Shown one piece after another: positions 16,913 through 25,379 of a DNA stretch of 44,007 nt. The notes below the pieces were generated by a model. The model ran no database searches. It had not been told where the DNA came from and was given only the letters and a program-made list of their open reading frames with translations. Every line of letters begins with the position of its first letter. Within the stretch, counting starts at the first letter, position 1. This DNA is from Oceanospirillaceae bacterium (GTDB lineage: Bacteria; Pseudomonadota; Gammaproteobacteria; Pseudomonadales; Balneatricaceae). The stretch spans positions 84,515 through 128,521 of the forward strand of contig JABSQZ010000019.1 of NCBI GenBank assembly GCA_013215505.1, written 5' to 3'. The translations under genes were made by a program, and so were the position numbers.

Positions 16913-17276
16913 TAATTACACTGCTTTTGCGCACCTTCTCACTCAAACAGCCGAAAAAGTCCCTCAGGAGCTGTTGCCTAGCCTGGTTAGTCATTCATTA
17001 GATGCTTTGGATGAGTTTATCTTGGTATCAGCCTGCCTAAACAAGATGGCCTCATATACCAACTTTGATGAGATGCCAGACGGCGCGAGAATGTTAAGTA
17101 CCGTTAACTGCGCTATTGCAGACTTAGGGCATGCTATAGGTTCACTAAACCGATACTGCGAAAACATTGACGCTATACAGAAAAACAAACTACGCCCCAA
17201 AAATCCTATTACCCCTATACAGGGTAAAAACACCCCCCAAATAGGGGTAAAGAGTAACGTGGGAGGCTGTAAATGA
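16902..17276 (+). CDS. Hypothetical satellite-operon protein
   Basis: 124 residues from the ATG preceded by GGAGG; a start 13 codons upstream is possible but lacks a site. Mostly helical (AFAHLLTQTAEKVPQELLPS, DALDEFILVSACLNKMASY), with a Pro-rich basic tail. No domain is recognised. It overlaps the next gene by four bases, which ties it to the primase-like and RepA-like genes; a small replication or regulatory partner is a reasonable guess. Confidence 0.55.
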   Translation: MLTDNYTAFAHLLTQTAEKVPQELLPSLVSHSLDALDEFILVSACLNKMASYTNFDEMPDGARMLSTVNCAIADLGHAIGSLNRYCENIDAIQKNKLRPKNPITPIQGKNTPQIGVKSNVGGCK

Positions 17277-17683
17277 TTACCAGCATTCTCTCCAGACTTA
17301 CAAAAGTCGTTACTCGCTCAAACGATAGGTGGATGGCTTGCTGTCCAGCACACGATGATAGCTCCCCCAGCTTATCTGTTACTCAATCTAGTGATGGAAA
17401 GATACTCTTGCATTGCTTTGCCGGCTGCTCAATAGAGGAGATTACAGGCGCCTTAGGTTTAAGCCTAAACAAACTATTCCCTGATAACGGGTTTACCCAT
17501 AGGGATTACCGTCATCAGCTCAAACAAAGCCAATATAAAGAAATACTTTCCAATGAGCAGTTGATAGTTGCTTTAGCTGAAGCAGAAATTAAGCGTAACC
17601 ACCGGCTAAACTCAGAGAATGTCGCCAGGCATTTATTAGCGCTTTCCAGAATCAAGAAATTGGAGGTGCTTATCTATGTCTAA
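17273..17683 (+). CDS. CHC2 zinc-finger primase-like protein
   Basis: 136 residues. The N-terminal half is a CHC2-type zinc-binding domain: WMACCPAHDDSSPSLSV (about 20-36) supplies Cys and His, and KILLHCFAGCSIEEI (about 43-57) the other two cysteines. The protein ends after about 80 further residues and has no TOPRIM catalytic domain, so it is not a full primase. Such a split zinc-finger gene upstream of a RepA-like ATPase is seen in some satellites and plasmids. The RepA-like gene overlaps it by eight bases. It likely helps load or prime replication at the iteron array. Confidence 0.75.
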   Translation: MITSILSRLTKVVTRSNDRWMACCPAHDDSSPSLSVTQSSDGKILLHCFAGCSIEEITGALGLSLNKLFPDNGFTHRDYRHQLKQSQYKEILSNEQLIVALAEAEIKRNHRLNSENVARHLLALSRIKKLEVLIYV

Positions 17684-18755
17684 TATTCGAAAACTAACCC
17701 CTATCATTGAAGAGATCGATAGTTTGCCTGATATTGGAGTTACATCCAGATTAGCATTGGCCGTTGGATCCGAGGGTTATGATGCGTCGCAATCTTGGCT
17801 TGTGAAAGGTCTTATACCTGGTGACTCATCAATTGGCTTATATGGCCCAAGTGGAAGTTTTAAAAGCTTTCTCGCGTTATCGCTGTGTTGCCATATATCG
17901 ATAGGTAAAGAATGGGATGGCCGCAAGGTGACACAAGGTAATGTACTGTATGTTGTGGGGGAGGGTGGTATAGGTGTTCCACGTAGAATCAGAGGCTGGG
18001 AAAAACACTTTAATAATGGTGAACCATTAACTGGTATGTATCGAGTTAAAGGCCCTGTATTCCCCGCAACGCGTGAGGCCGTGTTTGACGTGATTAATGA
18101 TTGCCAGTACATAGAGAATCAAACTGGTCAGCCGGTTAAGCTGGTGGTGTTTGATACTTTAGCTCGCTGCTTTGGTGGTAACGATGAAAACTCAGCTAAA
18201 GATATGGGGGCTTTTATCCAAGGCTGTGATGCTATTAAACAAGGCACTGGCGCAACTGTGATGGTAGTTCACCATTCAGGTAAGAATGAAGAGGCCGGCG
18301 CCCGTGGTTCTTCTGCTCTTAGAGGTGCGCTAGATGTCGAATTGATGGTTAAGCGTGATGGTAAAGAAACAGCTCTCACTCTCTCCTGTATGAAGATGAA
18401 AGACGCGGAAGCACCAGATACCTTCGCCTATGATCTAAAATCACTGACTACTCACTTTGATGAGGATGGGGACCCAGTAACGACTCTGGTACTGATACCA
18501 GAAGGCAGAGAGGCAACCACCAGCGAGAACAAGCCTAATGCTGGTAATGTATCAGGGAATCATCAGGCTGTATGGCAAGCAGTAAGAAGTCGCAGAAAGG
18601 TGGGGGAGTCTGTATCACAACAGGTTGTGAGAGGTGATTTAAAAGCACAAGGGATTGATACTAAAAACCTCGCGCGCTGGATAGCAAAATTGGTCGATGA
18701 TGGACAGCTAATTAAGGAGGGAGATTTGTTATTTATGCCTGACTCTTGCCTATGA
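17676..18755 (+). CDS. RepA-like AAA ATPase/helicase
   Basis: 359 residues, close to plasmid RSF1010-type RepA helicases (AAA_25/RecA fold). Walker A is GLYGPSGSFKSFLALSL (about 50-66), Walker B is KLVVFDTLARC (about 151-161), followed by GNDENSAKDMGAFI, then ATVMVVHHSGKN (about 193-204) and the arginine-finger-like GARGSSALRGALD. The C-terminal 90 residues form a separate domain, probably winged helix (VRGDLKAQGIDTKNLARWIAKLVDDG). The stop codon leads straight into the iteron array. Residues from about 225 to the end are closely matched by a decayed copy at 35071-35431 and 37567-37611. It probably unwinds the origin for element replication. Confidence 0.85.
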   Translation: MSNIRKLTPIIEEIDSLPDIGVTSRLALAVGSEGYDASQSWLVKGLIPGDSSIGLYGPSGSFKSFLALSLCCHISIGKEWDGRKVTQGNVLYVVGEGGIGVPRRIRGWEKHFNNGEPLTGMYRVKGPVFPATREAVFDVINDCQYIENQTGQPVKLVVFDTLARCFGGNDENSAKDMGAFIQGCDAIKQGTGATVMVVHHSGKNEEAGARGSSALRGALDVELMVKRDGKETALTLSCMKMKDAEAPDTFAYDLKSLTTHFDEDGDPVTTLVLIPEGREATTSENKPNAGNVSGNHQAVWQAVRSRRKVGESVSQQVVRGDLKAQGIDTKNLARWIAKLVDDGQLIKEGDLLFMPDSCL

Positions 18756-18960
18756 AAAGTGAGGCATGAAGTGAGGAAAAAGTGAGTCGACTCTAAAAAG
18801 TGAGTCGCCTCACTCACTTTTGGTGTATATACAAGAAAAGTGAGTGAGCCGTATGTTTTTTTCCCTAGATCGCCCGTATTTACTGGTCTCTTGTTCGCCT
18901 CACTTGCCTTTCTCAAAAATAAAAGTGAGGCGTAGAAAAGTGAGGCATAAAGTGAGGCGC
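18755..18960. repeat. Iteron array, candidate origin 1
   Basis: About ten copies of AAAAGTGAGGC or AAAAGTGAGTCG in both directions: forward at 18755, 18769, 18777, 18796, 18836, 18921, 18936 and 18949; inverted (CGCCTCACT) at about 18806 and 18897. Between them is an AT-rich stretch (GTATGTTTTTTTCCC). Direct and inverted iterons immediately after a RepA-like gene strongly suggest the element's replication origin. A second array with the same layout but a changed repeat is at 37613-37815. Confidence 0.8.
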
Positions 18961-18973
18961 TATTGCTAGAAAG

Positions 18974-21481
18974 TTAAGTAATAATTGATTCTGATTTTTC
19001 CCAATCATCATAGAGTTTTGAGGTGTTTTTTCCAGAAAAATCTAATCCATCAAACGGGCTTATATAATCTTCGTTTTCTGAAGATACTAATACTTTTAAG
19101 GAGATGTTTTGTTTAAATAACAACCTAAAGCGCACTTCAATCTCAGCAATTTTATGTCTAGTCTCCTCTAATTTACTATCATCATCCGATATTTTTTCAA
19201 AAATTAAGTAGGCCTCATCTGGATATGTTTCTTCTATTATATTTAAAAATGTTTCTATTGCACCCTCTTTGTCGCAAAAATAATCAGCACTCCGCTTAGC
19301 TTCACCAACAAAGAATTTTCCGTCATACACACCAATAAGATCAATTTCATTTTTGTTTTTATCCCTATAATCATATTTAAGCAATACTTCTGGGGCGTAA
19401 AAGAAAGAATCGTTTCTGCTAGATTTTTGTATTTCATTAAGCCCCCATATCACAGGTAGGGCGTGATTTACGTATACAGTCTTATGTATAAACTTGTTCA
19501 ATAGATACATCCAAGAAAATTCTGTCCCTATAAGCATGTCATGCTTATATGAACATATATCACACCAGTTCTTTGCTTGTAGAGTATCAACCGATTTCAA
19601 ATTTTTATGTCCACATTTATCGCAAGCCCAAATGTAAACTGGACTAATAACTTCCTTGCGGATCAATAACTCAAAAGAATCTTTGAAACTCGCGGCTATA
19701 AATTTTTTAGCATCATTTATAGAGCTTAACCGAAGTTCCTTCATTATATGGGCTTTTGTAATCTCATTTCCTAAGCTAAAATTTTTTATTTTGTCATATT
19801 TAAAGATATAATCGTAACTACCGTCTTGCTTAATAATATGATCATATACATCACGCCAAAGTTTATTTGTCAAAATTTTAGCAGCTTCACCAAGGCTGCC
19901 GAACACTGAAACTACACCAATAAAGTTCTTCCCCTTATCGGAATGAGTGATGTATTCAATATTGGTTTTAAATACACCGCATCTCATATCATTTTTCGGA
20001 TAATTTTTCTTACCAATTATCAGAAAGTTTATGATATCAATATCACCTGGTAATGTGAGTTTTATCGATAACGCTGAATTATCATCGATTCGACCAAAGG
20101 AAGCATTGCTCTTACCGACCAGAAAAGTAGGTAATTTATTTTTACTTACCCTTAAACAACGCGGTCCGAAAATCCCTGATACATACGCCCTTCTTGGCAA
20201 TAGCCAGCTATCTACAACATTGTTATATGCAGATAAATTATTATGTCTATCTATAGAGCACTCTACAAAAAACTCACCAGCAGCATGCGATTTGTATATT
20301 GCAGGAATATACTTTAAATGCTCGGGCCCATTGGTGACGGTGTCGGAAATATCTTCTGTTACAGTGAAGCTGACTTTATCAGTGATAAATCTATACATGT
20401 CTTCTAGTTGCTGCTTAGTTGGAGCAACTATTTTGTCATGTTCATGTGCAACTGAAATGATGTTATGGGTATATAACCGAAGGCCTTCGCTAATTTCAAT
20501 CAATTTGTTGTTTGTTACAGATTTTGATCGAAGCACTGCTTTATTGTGATTACTACCAGTGAAATTTAATTTGTTTAGGTATTCACCTAAGGCCTTTAAA
20601 AAATTATTATCAGAAAGTTGCTCTGCAGATAGAATTAAAGAACAAGCTGAATCATGCCTATCTGAATAAAACTTCCTTGAATTCCAAAAACAGATTCGAT
20701 CTTCGACACTTGAGCCAACAAAAATTGCAAACGAATCGCTAATCCCATCTGCTCTGGTAGAGCCAATAGATTCTGTATGAATTGAAGCCAACCTAGAAAT
20801 TGAAATAGCCTCTCTTCTTGCTAATTTTCCAATAATTTCAATGGTAGAATTCACTGTATACGTGCCGACACAATTGTATTCAAGAGTATTTTGAGCGGTC
20901 AAACAAATAGTTCCAAACAGATCTCGAACTTCATGCAAAACAGTGCCCATAGAATACTGGTTACCAAAATTATCAGTTATAAAACGATCACCTACAGCTG
21001 GTGAGTTTTGGCTAATAATATTTACCTTTTCTACAAGGTGAACAGGTCTTCGATGCGTAAAAACTAACGGGCTATGGATTGTGGATATAGAGCTTACAGG
21101 ATTGCAGTAGTGCTCAATTTTGACAGCTAAATATTTTCCCTCCCTTCCAAAATCATGCTCAATAAGATGCGCAGGTGAATTAGACTTCTCTATATTTTTG
21201 ACTAATGTCTCTTTTAATGGAATGAAACTATAAACAATGTCTGCATCATAAAAATCAAGCCAATCTAAAAACTTTTGATCTATGATGTCTCCATCCGATG
21301 TAGGAATAACAAGAAACTTGGCTCCCCCCCAGCAAGTATATGAATATTTGAAAATCGCATCTAGTACTGCGTGGTTCTCGTTATTTTCTTCATTCGAGGT
21401 TATGAACGCTATTTTAATCGGACGGTTATAACCTGTTACTTTAACGCTATTCTCTAATCGTTCTGGGCGTTTGAAGGGCAT
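18974..21481 (-). CDS. Unrecognised 835-aa protein with zinc ribbon and PD-(D/E)XK nuclease motif
   Basis: I do not recognise this protein as a named system. The N-terminus (KIAFITSNEENNENHAVLDA, then CWGGAKFLVIPT and DWLDFYDADIVYSF) looks like an alpha/beta fold; the WGG..xxIP...D.DIVY pattern occurs in uncharacterised large proteins. The middle (about 150-600) is mixed and unassigned. Near 625-655 two Cys pairs, WACDKCGHKN and WCDICSYK, form a zinc ribbon. Near 710-735 NEIDLIGVYDGKFFVGEAKR has the Asp and Glu-x-Lys of a PD-(D/E)XK nuclease. It is AT-rich, stands alone on the minus strand, and begins right beside the iteron array, in the cargo slot of the satellite. A single-gene nuclease defence effector is the best inference; a specialised restriction enzyme is an alternative. 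The ribosome binding site is weak. Confidence 0.7.
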   Translation of the reverse strand: MPFKRPERLENSVKVTGYNRPIKIAFITSNEENNENHAVLDAIFKYSYTCWGGAKFLVIPTSDGDIIDQKFLDWLDFYDADIVYSFIPLKETLVKNIEKSNSPAHLIEHDFGREGKYLAVKIEHYCNPVSSISTIHSPLVFTHRRPVHLVEKVNIISQNSPAVGDRFITDNFGNQYSMGTVLHEVRDLFGTICLTAQNTLEYNCVGTYTVNSTIEIIGKLARREAISISRLASIHTESIGSTRADGISDSFAIFVGSSVEDRICFWNSRKFYSDRHDSACSLILSAEQLSDNNFLKALGEYLNKLNFTGSNHNKAVLRSKSVTNNKLIEISEGLRLYTHNIISVAHEHDKIVAPTKQQLEDMYRFITDKVSFTVTEDISDTVTNGPEHLKYIPAIYKSHAAGEFFVECSIDRHNNLSAYNNVVDSWLLPRRAYVSGIFGPRCLRVSKNKLPTFLVGKSNASFGRIDDNSALSIKLTLPGDIDIINFLIIGKKNYPKNDMRCGVFKTNIEYITHSDKGKNFIGVVSVFGSLGEAAKILTNKLWRDVYDHIIKQDGSYDYIFKYDKIKNFSLGNEITKAHIMKELRLSSINDAKKFIAASFKDSFELLIRKEVISPVYIWACDKCGHKNLKSVDTLQAKNWCDICSYKHDMLIGTEFSWMYLLNKFIHKTVYVNHALPVIWGLNEIQKSSRNDSFFYAPEVLLKYDYRDKNKNEIDLIGVYDGKFFVGEAKRSADYFCDKEGAIETFLNIIEETYPDEAYLIFEKISDDDSKLEETRHKIAEIEVRFRLLFKQNISLKVLVSSENEDYISPFDGLDFSGKNTSKLYDDWEKSESIIT

Positions 21482-22260
21482 GAAATTATGATCCTATATT
21501 CCTTTATTTAAACCATTAGACTCACATTATTGCCAGTAAACTTAACGACTTTCTGTGCTAATTTACTACCAACTCATTGTTATGGCTTTGCGTTCATTTA
21601 TGCCCATATTACCCGTTTACTCTTTATAAAAATAGGCAGTGTGTCTAGTAGTATCTTCTTTCAATACAAAGGCTTAATGCTGCTGATAAATGATCACCAA
21701 AGAACCCAATAATTTTCCGGCAACCGCGAGTTTTAAATGGTCATGATTGCAGCGAAATAGCCAGTAACCGCGGGCCTGTCATGCACTTGGCTGTGCCCAT
21801 GTAGCCAGGTTGCCCGACAGAAATCAAAGGAAGATATCCCTAACCACCTAACATTCAGCTTTAATTTAAACTATGCGGATTTGCATAGTTAACTCCTCAG
21901 ATCTGAGGAGTTAACAGGCTGTTACTGGTGGACTTGCCAAGTTTCATTTTTATTCTCTGTCCATATAAAAATCTTTTTAAGGGTTGGTGTCCGCTATTAG
22001 CATAGGCTCCAGAGATTTATCCCCCCCTACCGGCCGATTATCATAGAGTAATTATCCGTTGGACAGAGCAGAAATGAGGTCTAACAGCAGCAGCTGAAAG
22101 TTAAGGGATAGGGGGATCAGATCCTTTGGGCTTATAGGTTAAGCGGACACTGCCACCTAATAAGATTTTCTATGGTCGAAATTAAAAAATAAAACGATCT
22201 CAATTCTGATCCCTCAGATCTTCGGAGTTAAAATGTGGAAGTAGTTACAATCTGTTGGGC
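21482..22260. other. Gene-free junction between satellite and catabolic cluster
   Basis: About 780 bases with no supported gene. A hairpin CTATGC-N6-GCATAG at 21871-21888 touches a perfect 28-bp palindrome at 21888-21915. A partial copy (CTCAGATCTTCGGAGTTAA) lies at 22214-22232. The base composition shifts near here toward the more GC-rich catabolic cluster. Confidence 0.6.
21888..21915. repeat. Perfect 28-bp palindrome
   Basis: The half-site GTTAACTCCTCAGA is followed directly by its exact reverse complement, with no spacer. It may be an operator for a dimeric regulator, a resolution site, or a trace of an insertion. There is no nearby gene start for it to control. Confidence 0.7.
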
Positions 22261-22380
22261 TTAACCAGTCCATCTATGTGCTGGTAATTCGATGTATAGA
22301 AAGAGCGATCTGATAGCCAGCTTAGAGTAGGTATACCCCCGGCCCATTTTCCCTGTGCCAATGAAAGCAATTTTCATCAT
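22261..22380 (-). pseudogene. N-terminal stub of a hydroxyisobutyrate-dehydrogenase-like gene
   Basis: From 22380 the minus strand reads MMKIAFIGTGKMGRGY, the start and dinucleotide-binding loop (GxGxMGRG) of the same family as the intact reductase at 33940-34842. Homology ends after about 16 codons and the frame stops at 22261. It lies just beyond the terminator of the binding-protein gene, so it appears to be what remains of a gene cut off at the left edge of the catabolic cluster. Confidence 0.6.
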
Positions 22381-22392
22381 TAGATTCATCAA

Positions 22393-22430
22393 TGGAAAAA
22401 TGCCTAATAGCCTGGTAAAGGCTATTAGGC
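22393..22430 (-). terminator. Rho-independent terminator after tctC
   Basis: Perfect 11-bp stem GCCTAATAGCC/GGCTATTAGGC with a 7-base loop. Read on the minus strand it is followed by ATTTTTCC, a short U-tract. It lies about 40 bases after the binding-protein stop codon. Confidence 0.8.
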
Positions 22431-22470
22431 AGGGGTACGTGCAGCTATTTTGAACGGTTTAGCTGTTCGG

Positions 22471-23430
22471 TTAATAGCCTAAGCTAAGCGCTATAGCGTT
22501 AACGTTAGCACGCTCTTCGTCGACCCACTTCATAAGTTTGTCGCCCGATTCGCAGCGCCAGATTACAGACAGATCGTCTAGTTTTTTACGCATTTCCTTG
22601 TTATCACCTAAGGCGCAGACAGCACTGGCTAATTTGCTTATTACCATTGGTGGTGTTCCCTTAGGAACAAAGAAGCCTTTCATTTGGAAAGCATTGAGAT
22701 CTACTCCCTGCTCAGTTGCAGTGGGTACATCAGGCATGCTGCTTAAACGATTGGGGCCAAATACCGCTAATACACGTAGATCACCAGAGCGGTGTAGACC
22801 TAATACTCCTGGAGGGGGATCGATCATACCTGCAGAGTGTCCACCTAAGACCGATGCTTTTTTCTTGGCACCGCCTCCGGCATTAATCAGCTTTAAATCA
22901 ACATCTAGTGCCTGCTCAGTTTTGATTGCAACGAAGTGTGCCAAGGTACCCACACCCATCGACAGACCTATTTCACCAGGGGCTTTTTTAGCTGCTGATT
23001 GATAGTCGCTGAGATTCTTGTAGGGGCTGTCACCTTTTACTGCCAAGGTCAGTGGCATAAATCCGATACTCACTGCTGGCAGATAGTCAGCGTTAGCATA
23101 ATTACCTAAACCAACGGCTTGAGCAATTAGCGTGTTGGTCTGTAGTGTCCCTATGGTATAACCGTCCGGCTTGGCATCAATAGCAGCCTGGGTACCGACG
23201 GCACCACCGGCACCTTTGATGTTAACGATAATAGAAGTTTGTCCTAACGTTTTTTCCAAGTAAGGAAGAATAGTACGGAAAACGACATCAGTTGTCCCGC
23301 CTGGTCCAAACGGAATAATAATTCTTACGGTTTTGTCTTCAGGGTATTCCGCATGAGCATTGGTGGCCAGTATCCCCAGTGAAAATGCCAGAATGGATGC
23401 GCCGATTAGGGTTTTCTTGATTGGTCTCAT
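22471..23430 (-). CDS. tctC: Tripartite tricarboxylate transporter substrate-binding protein (TctC/Bug family)
   Basis: 319 residues, the family's usual length. A signal peptide (KKTLIGASILAFSLGILATN, cleavage after AHA) sends it to the periplasm. The mature start YPEDKTVRIIIPFGPGGTTD is the Bug-family substrate loop, and GAGGAVGTQAAIDAKPDGYT is the second characteristic loop. A C-terminal cysteine pair (VCALGD, WRCESGD) may form a disulphide. It would deliver a carboxylate to the TctA/TctB membrane proteins encoded on the other strand at 26625-28638. It lies downstream of the LysR gene on the same strand, with a LysR-type site just upstream and a terminator after it, so it is probably its own transcription unit. 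Confidence 0.93.
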   Translation of the reverse strand: MRPIKKTLIGASILAFSLGILATNAHAEYPEDKTVRIIIPFGPGGTTDVVFRTILPYLEKTLGQTSIIVNIKGAGGAVGTQAAIDAKPDGYTIGTLQTNTLIAQAVGLGNYANADYLPAVSIGFMPLTLAVKGDSPYKNLSDYQSAAKKAPGEIGLSMGVGTLAHFVAIKTEQALDVDLKLINAGGGAKKKASVLGGHSAGMIDPPPGVLGLHRSGDLRVLAVFGPNRLSSMPDVPTATEQGVDLNAFQMKGFFVPKGTPPMVISKLASAVCALGDNKEMRKKLDDLSVIWRCESGDKLMKWVDEERANVNAIALSLGY

Positions 23431-23580
23431 TTGTAAACCTCATCTTTTTATTGTTTTCTATGAATGTATTTGTCTCTATGGCCGGAAAACCCAACAACAT
23501 TGATATTCGTTTAACCTGCCAATAGACATTACTATAAGTCGTTCAGGCTATGAAAAAAAATTCCATTTCAATGTGGGTGA

Positions 23581-23595
23581 ATTCCATAAAGGAAT
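23581..23595. promoter_or_regulatory. LysR-type box upstream of tctC
   Basis: ATTCC-ATAAA-GGAAT, a T-N11-A palindrome. It starts about 150 bases upstream of tctC and ends two bases from the LysR stop codon. The same half-sites occur at 24505-24519, so both are probably bound by the LysR protein between them. Confidence 0.65.
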
Positions 23596-23597
23596 AC

Positions 23598-24494
23598 CTA
23601 GAAATTTGCACGATCTTGAAGTTCTTTCATCCCTTTAACCAGAAAGCTCATAAAAGTCTGGATTAACCTGGATTGCTCTCCGTGTGGTAACAGCATCGCA
23701 TATTCTAAGTTTATTGCCGGATTAAAGGGGCGTATGGCCAGGCGGGACTCGAAAGCCGAGGCTATCAGCGGGTGCACTATTGATATACCGGCACCGGCCG
23801 CCACTAACTGACATACAAGTAAGGAGGTTTGAGAGTGTATTTTCAAGTTGCGTTTGACCCCCATTTCGCTAAACAGCAGATCGACGCGATGACGCAGTAG
23901 TGTCTCAGTGTCGACAGATATATAGGACTTGCCTTGCAAGTCTAATGCTGAAATTTCTTGTAAACGTGCCAGCTCATGGCCTACTGGCAAGATACAAACA
24001 GCTTCAGCATTCGCCAGATGCACCACTTTCAGGCGCTGGGTTTCCGCTGGCATAGTGATGAGGCCGATGTCGTAATGACCGATGGTCACTAATTCTTCAA
24101 TTTGCTCTCTGGGTTTGATATCCACCGAACACTGCACCCCCGGATACATCTCTGTGAATCGCCGCAGTACCGAGGGAATAAGGCCGTGACCCAATGCGGG
24201 CATTGCGCCTATTTTTAGAGCTCCGGCCTTGAGGGCACCCGTATCCTTTGACTTATTCTTGATAGCATCGACAGTATTTAAGACCAGTTCAATATCGGCA
24301 TACATCATTTTTCCTTCAGGAGTCATGATTAAGCGACCATGGCGCCGGTCAAAAATTTTGATATTGAGCTCATCTTCGAGTTGGCCAAGCAGTTTGCTGA
24401 CAGCTGACTGGGTCAGGCTTAGATACTCCGCCGCCTCACTGGTCGTTCCGGTACGCACTATTGCGCGCAAGGCTTCAAATTGTCTTAATTTCAT
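23598..24494 (-). CDS. LysR-family transcriptional regulator
   Basis: 298 residues, standard for LysR regulators. The N-terminal winged helix is clear: KLRQFEALRAIVRTGTTSEA, then EYLSLTQSAVSKLLGQLEDE and KIFDRRHGRLIMTPEG. The rest is the periplasmic-binding-like effector domain (KIGAMPALGHGLIPSVLRRF onward). It lies between tctC, on the same strand, and the divergent catabolic operon, the classic place for a LysR activator that responds to the substrate or an intermediate. A matching box overlaps the region just upstream of its own start, which suggests autoregulation. Confidence 0.93.
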   Translation of the reverse strand: MKLRQFEALRAIVRTGTTSEAAEYLSLTQSAVSKLLGQLEDELNIKIFDRRHGRLIMTPEGKMMYADIELVLNTVDAIKNKSKDTGALKAGALKIGAMPALGHGLIPSVLRRFTEMYPGVQCSVDIKPREQIEELVTIGHYDIGLITMPAETQRLKVVHLANAEAVCILPVGHELARLQEISALDLQGKSYISVDTETLLRHRVDLLFSEMGVKRNLKIHSQTSLLVCQLVAAGAGISIVHPLIASAFESRLAIRPFNPAINLEYAMLLPHGEQSRLIQTFMSFLVKGMKELQDRANF

Positions 24495-24504
24495 AGAAAT
24501 TGGT

Positions 24505-24519
24505 ATTCCTTTTTGGAAT
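24505..24519. promoter_or_regulatory. LysR-type box in the divergent promoter
   Basis: ATTCC-TTTTT-GGAAT, a T-N11-A palindrome, ten bases upstream of the LysR start and about 95 bases upstream of the aldolase gene. The half-sites are identical to those at 23581-23595. Confidence 0.65.
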
Positions 24520-24611
24520 TCTCTGTGTAGATATTATCATTTTAAATCATACCGTTTCAGGTATACAGTAGCTCCATGTACAAATCAAATAGATCTTGAT
24601 GAGGTTTTTTT

Positions 24612-25379
24612 ATGCGCAAAAATAATATCAAACGTATTTGGGCCGAAGGCGGAGTGGTGCTCAATTGCTTCCTGTCTATTGCGGATGCCTACAGTGCCGA
24701 GCTAATGGCTCACCAAGGTTTTGACTGCTTGACCGTCGATCTGCAGCACGGTCTTCAGGATATGGGAGATGCAGCTTTACAATTTCAGGCAATTTCAACC
24801 ACGGATACCGTACCAGTCGCTCGTGTCCCCTGGTTGGAGCCGGTCTCCATCATGAAAACGCTGGATTTGGGTGCCTCAGCGCTGATATGTCCGTTGGTTA
24901 ACAACCGCAAGGACGCCGAGACTCTGGTCCAATATGCCAAATATCCTCCTCTAGGGGAGCGCAGTTTCGGCCCTCACAGGCAGATGCTGTATGCCGGTGC
25001 CGATTACCCACAACATGCAAATGATGAAAGCGTGCTGATTGCGATGATCGAAACCCGCGAAGCTTTAGATAACCTTGAGGAGATCGCCTCTACCCCCGGC
25101 ATTGATGCTCTGTATATTGGGCCCGCTGACCTTTCCTTGAATTTGGGCTTTCCACCAGGTTTCGAGCCAGATCAGCCGGAGATGGTGGCAGCCTTCGATG
25201 CAGTGCTTAAAGCGGCCCGCGATGCAGGTATCATCGCCGGCATTCACTGTGGCAGCACCGCATTCGCCAATCGAATGATTGATCGTGGTTTTCGTCTAGT
25301 GACCGTGCTCAATGATGGCAAGTTGATGGCTCAGGCTTCACAACAGGTTATCCAGAACATTCAGAGGACAGCCAAGTGA
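24612..25379 (+). CDS. HpcH/HpaI-family class II aldolase
   Basis: 255 residues, the length of GarL and HpaI. Family signatures: FDCLTVDLQHGLQDMGDA (about 34-51) supplies the catalytic His, PVARVPWLEPVSIMKTLDLG (about 71-90), PLVNNRKDAETLVQYAKYPP then GERSFGPHR (about 97-124), MIETREALDNLEEI with the metal-binding Glu, and DALYIGPADLSLNLGF with the metal-binding Asp. The family cleaves 2-keto acids to pyruvate plus an aldehyde. With an enolase-superfamily gene next to it and a tartronate-semialdehyde-reductase-like gene in the cluster, a GarL-like role is plausible; the exact substrate cannot be told. It is the first gene of the plus-strand operon. Confidence 0.88.
   Translation: MRKNNIKRIWAEGGVVLNCFLSIADAYSAELMAHQGFDCLTVDLQHGLQDMGDAALQFQAISTTDTVPVARVPWLEPVSIMKTLDLGASALICPLVNNRKDAETLVQYAKYPPLGERSFGPHRQMLYAGADYPQHANDESVLIAMIETREALDNLEEIASTPGIDALYIGPADLSLNLGFPPGFEPDQPEMVAAFDAVLKAARDAGIIAGIHCGSTAFANRMIDRGFRLVTVLNDGKLMAQASQQVIQNIQRTAK

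Noticed and set aside
18755-18960. CRISPR array
   Set aside because: Repeats are short, occur in both orientations and have uneven spacing; no cas gene is near.
22538-23002. 154-codon plus-strand frame inside the tctC gene
   Set aside because: It is a shadow of the well-supported minus-strand binding-protein gene.
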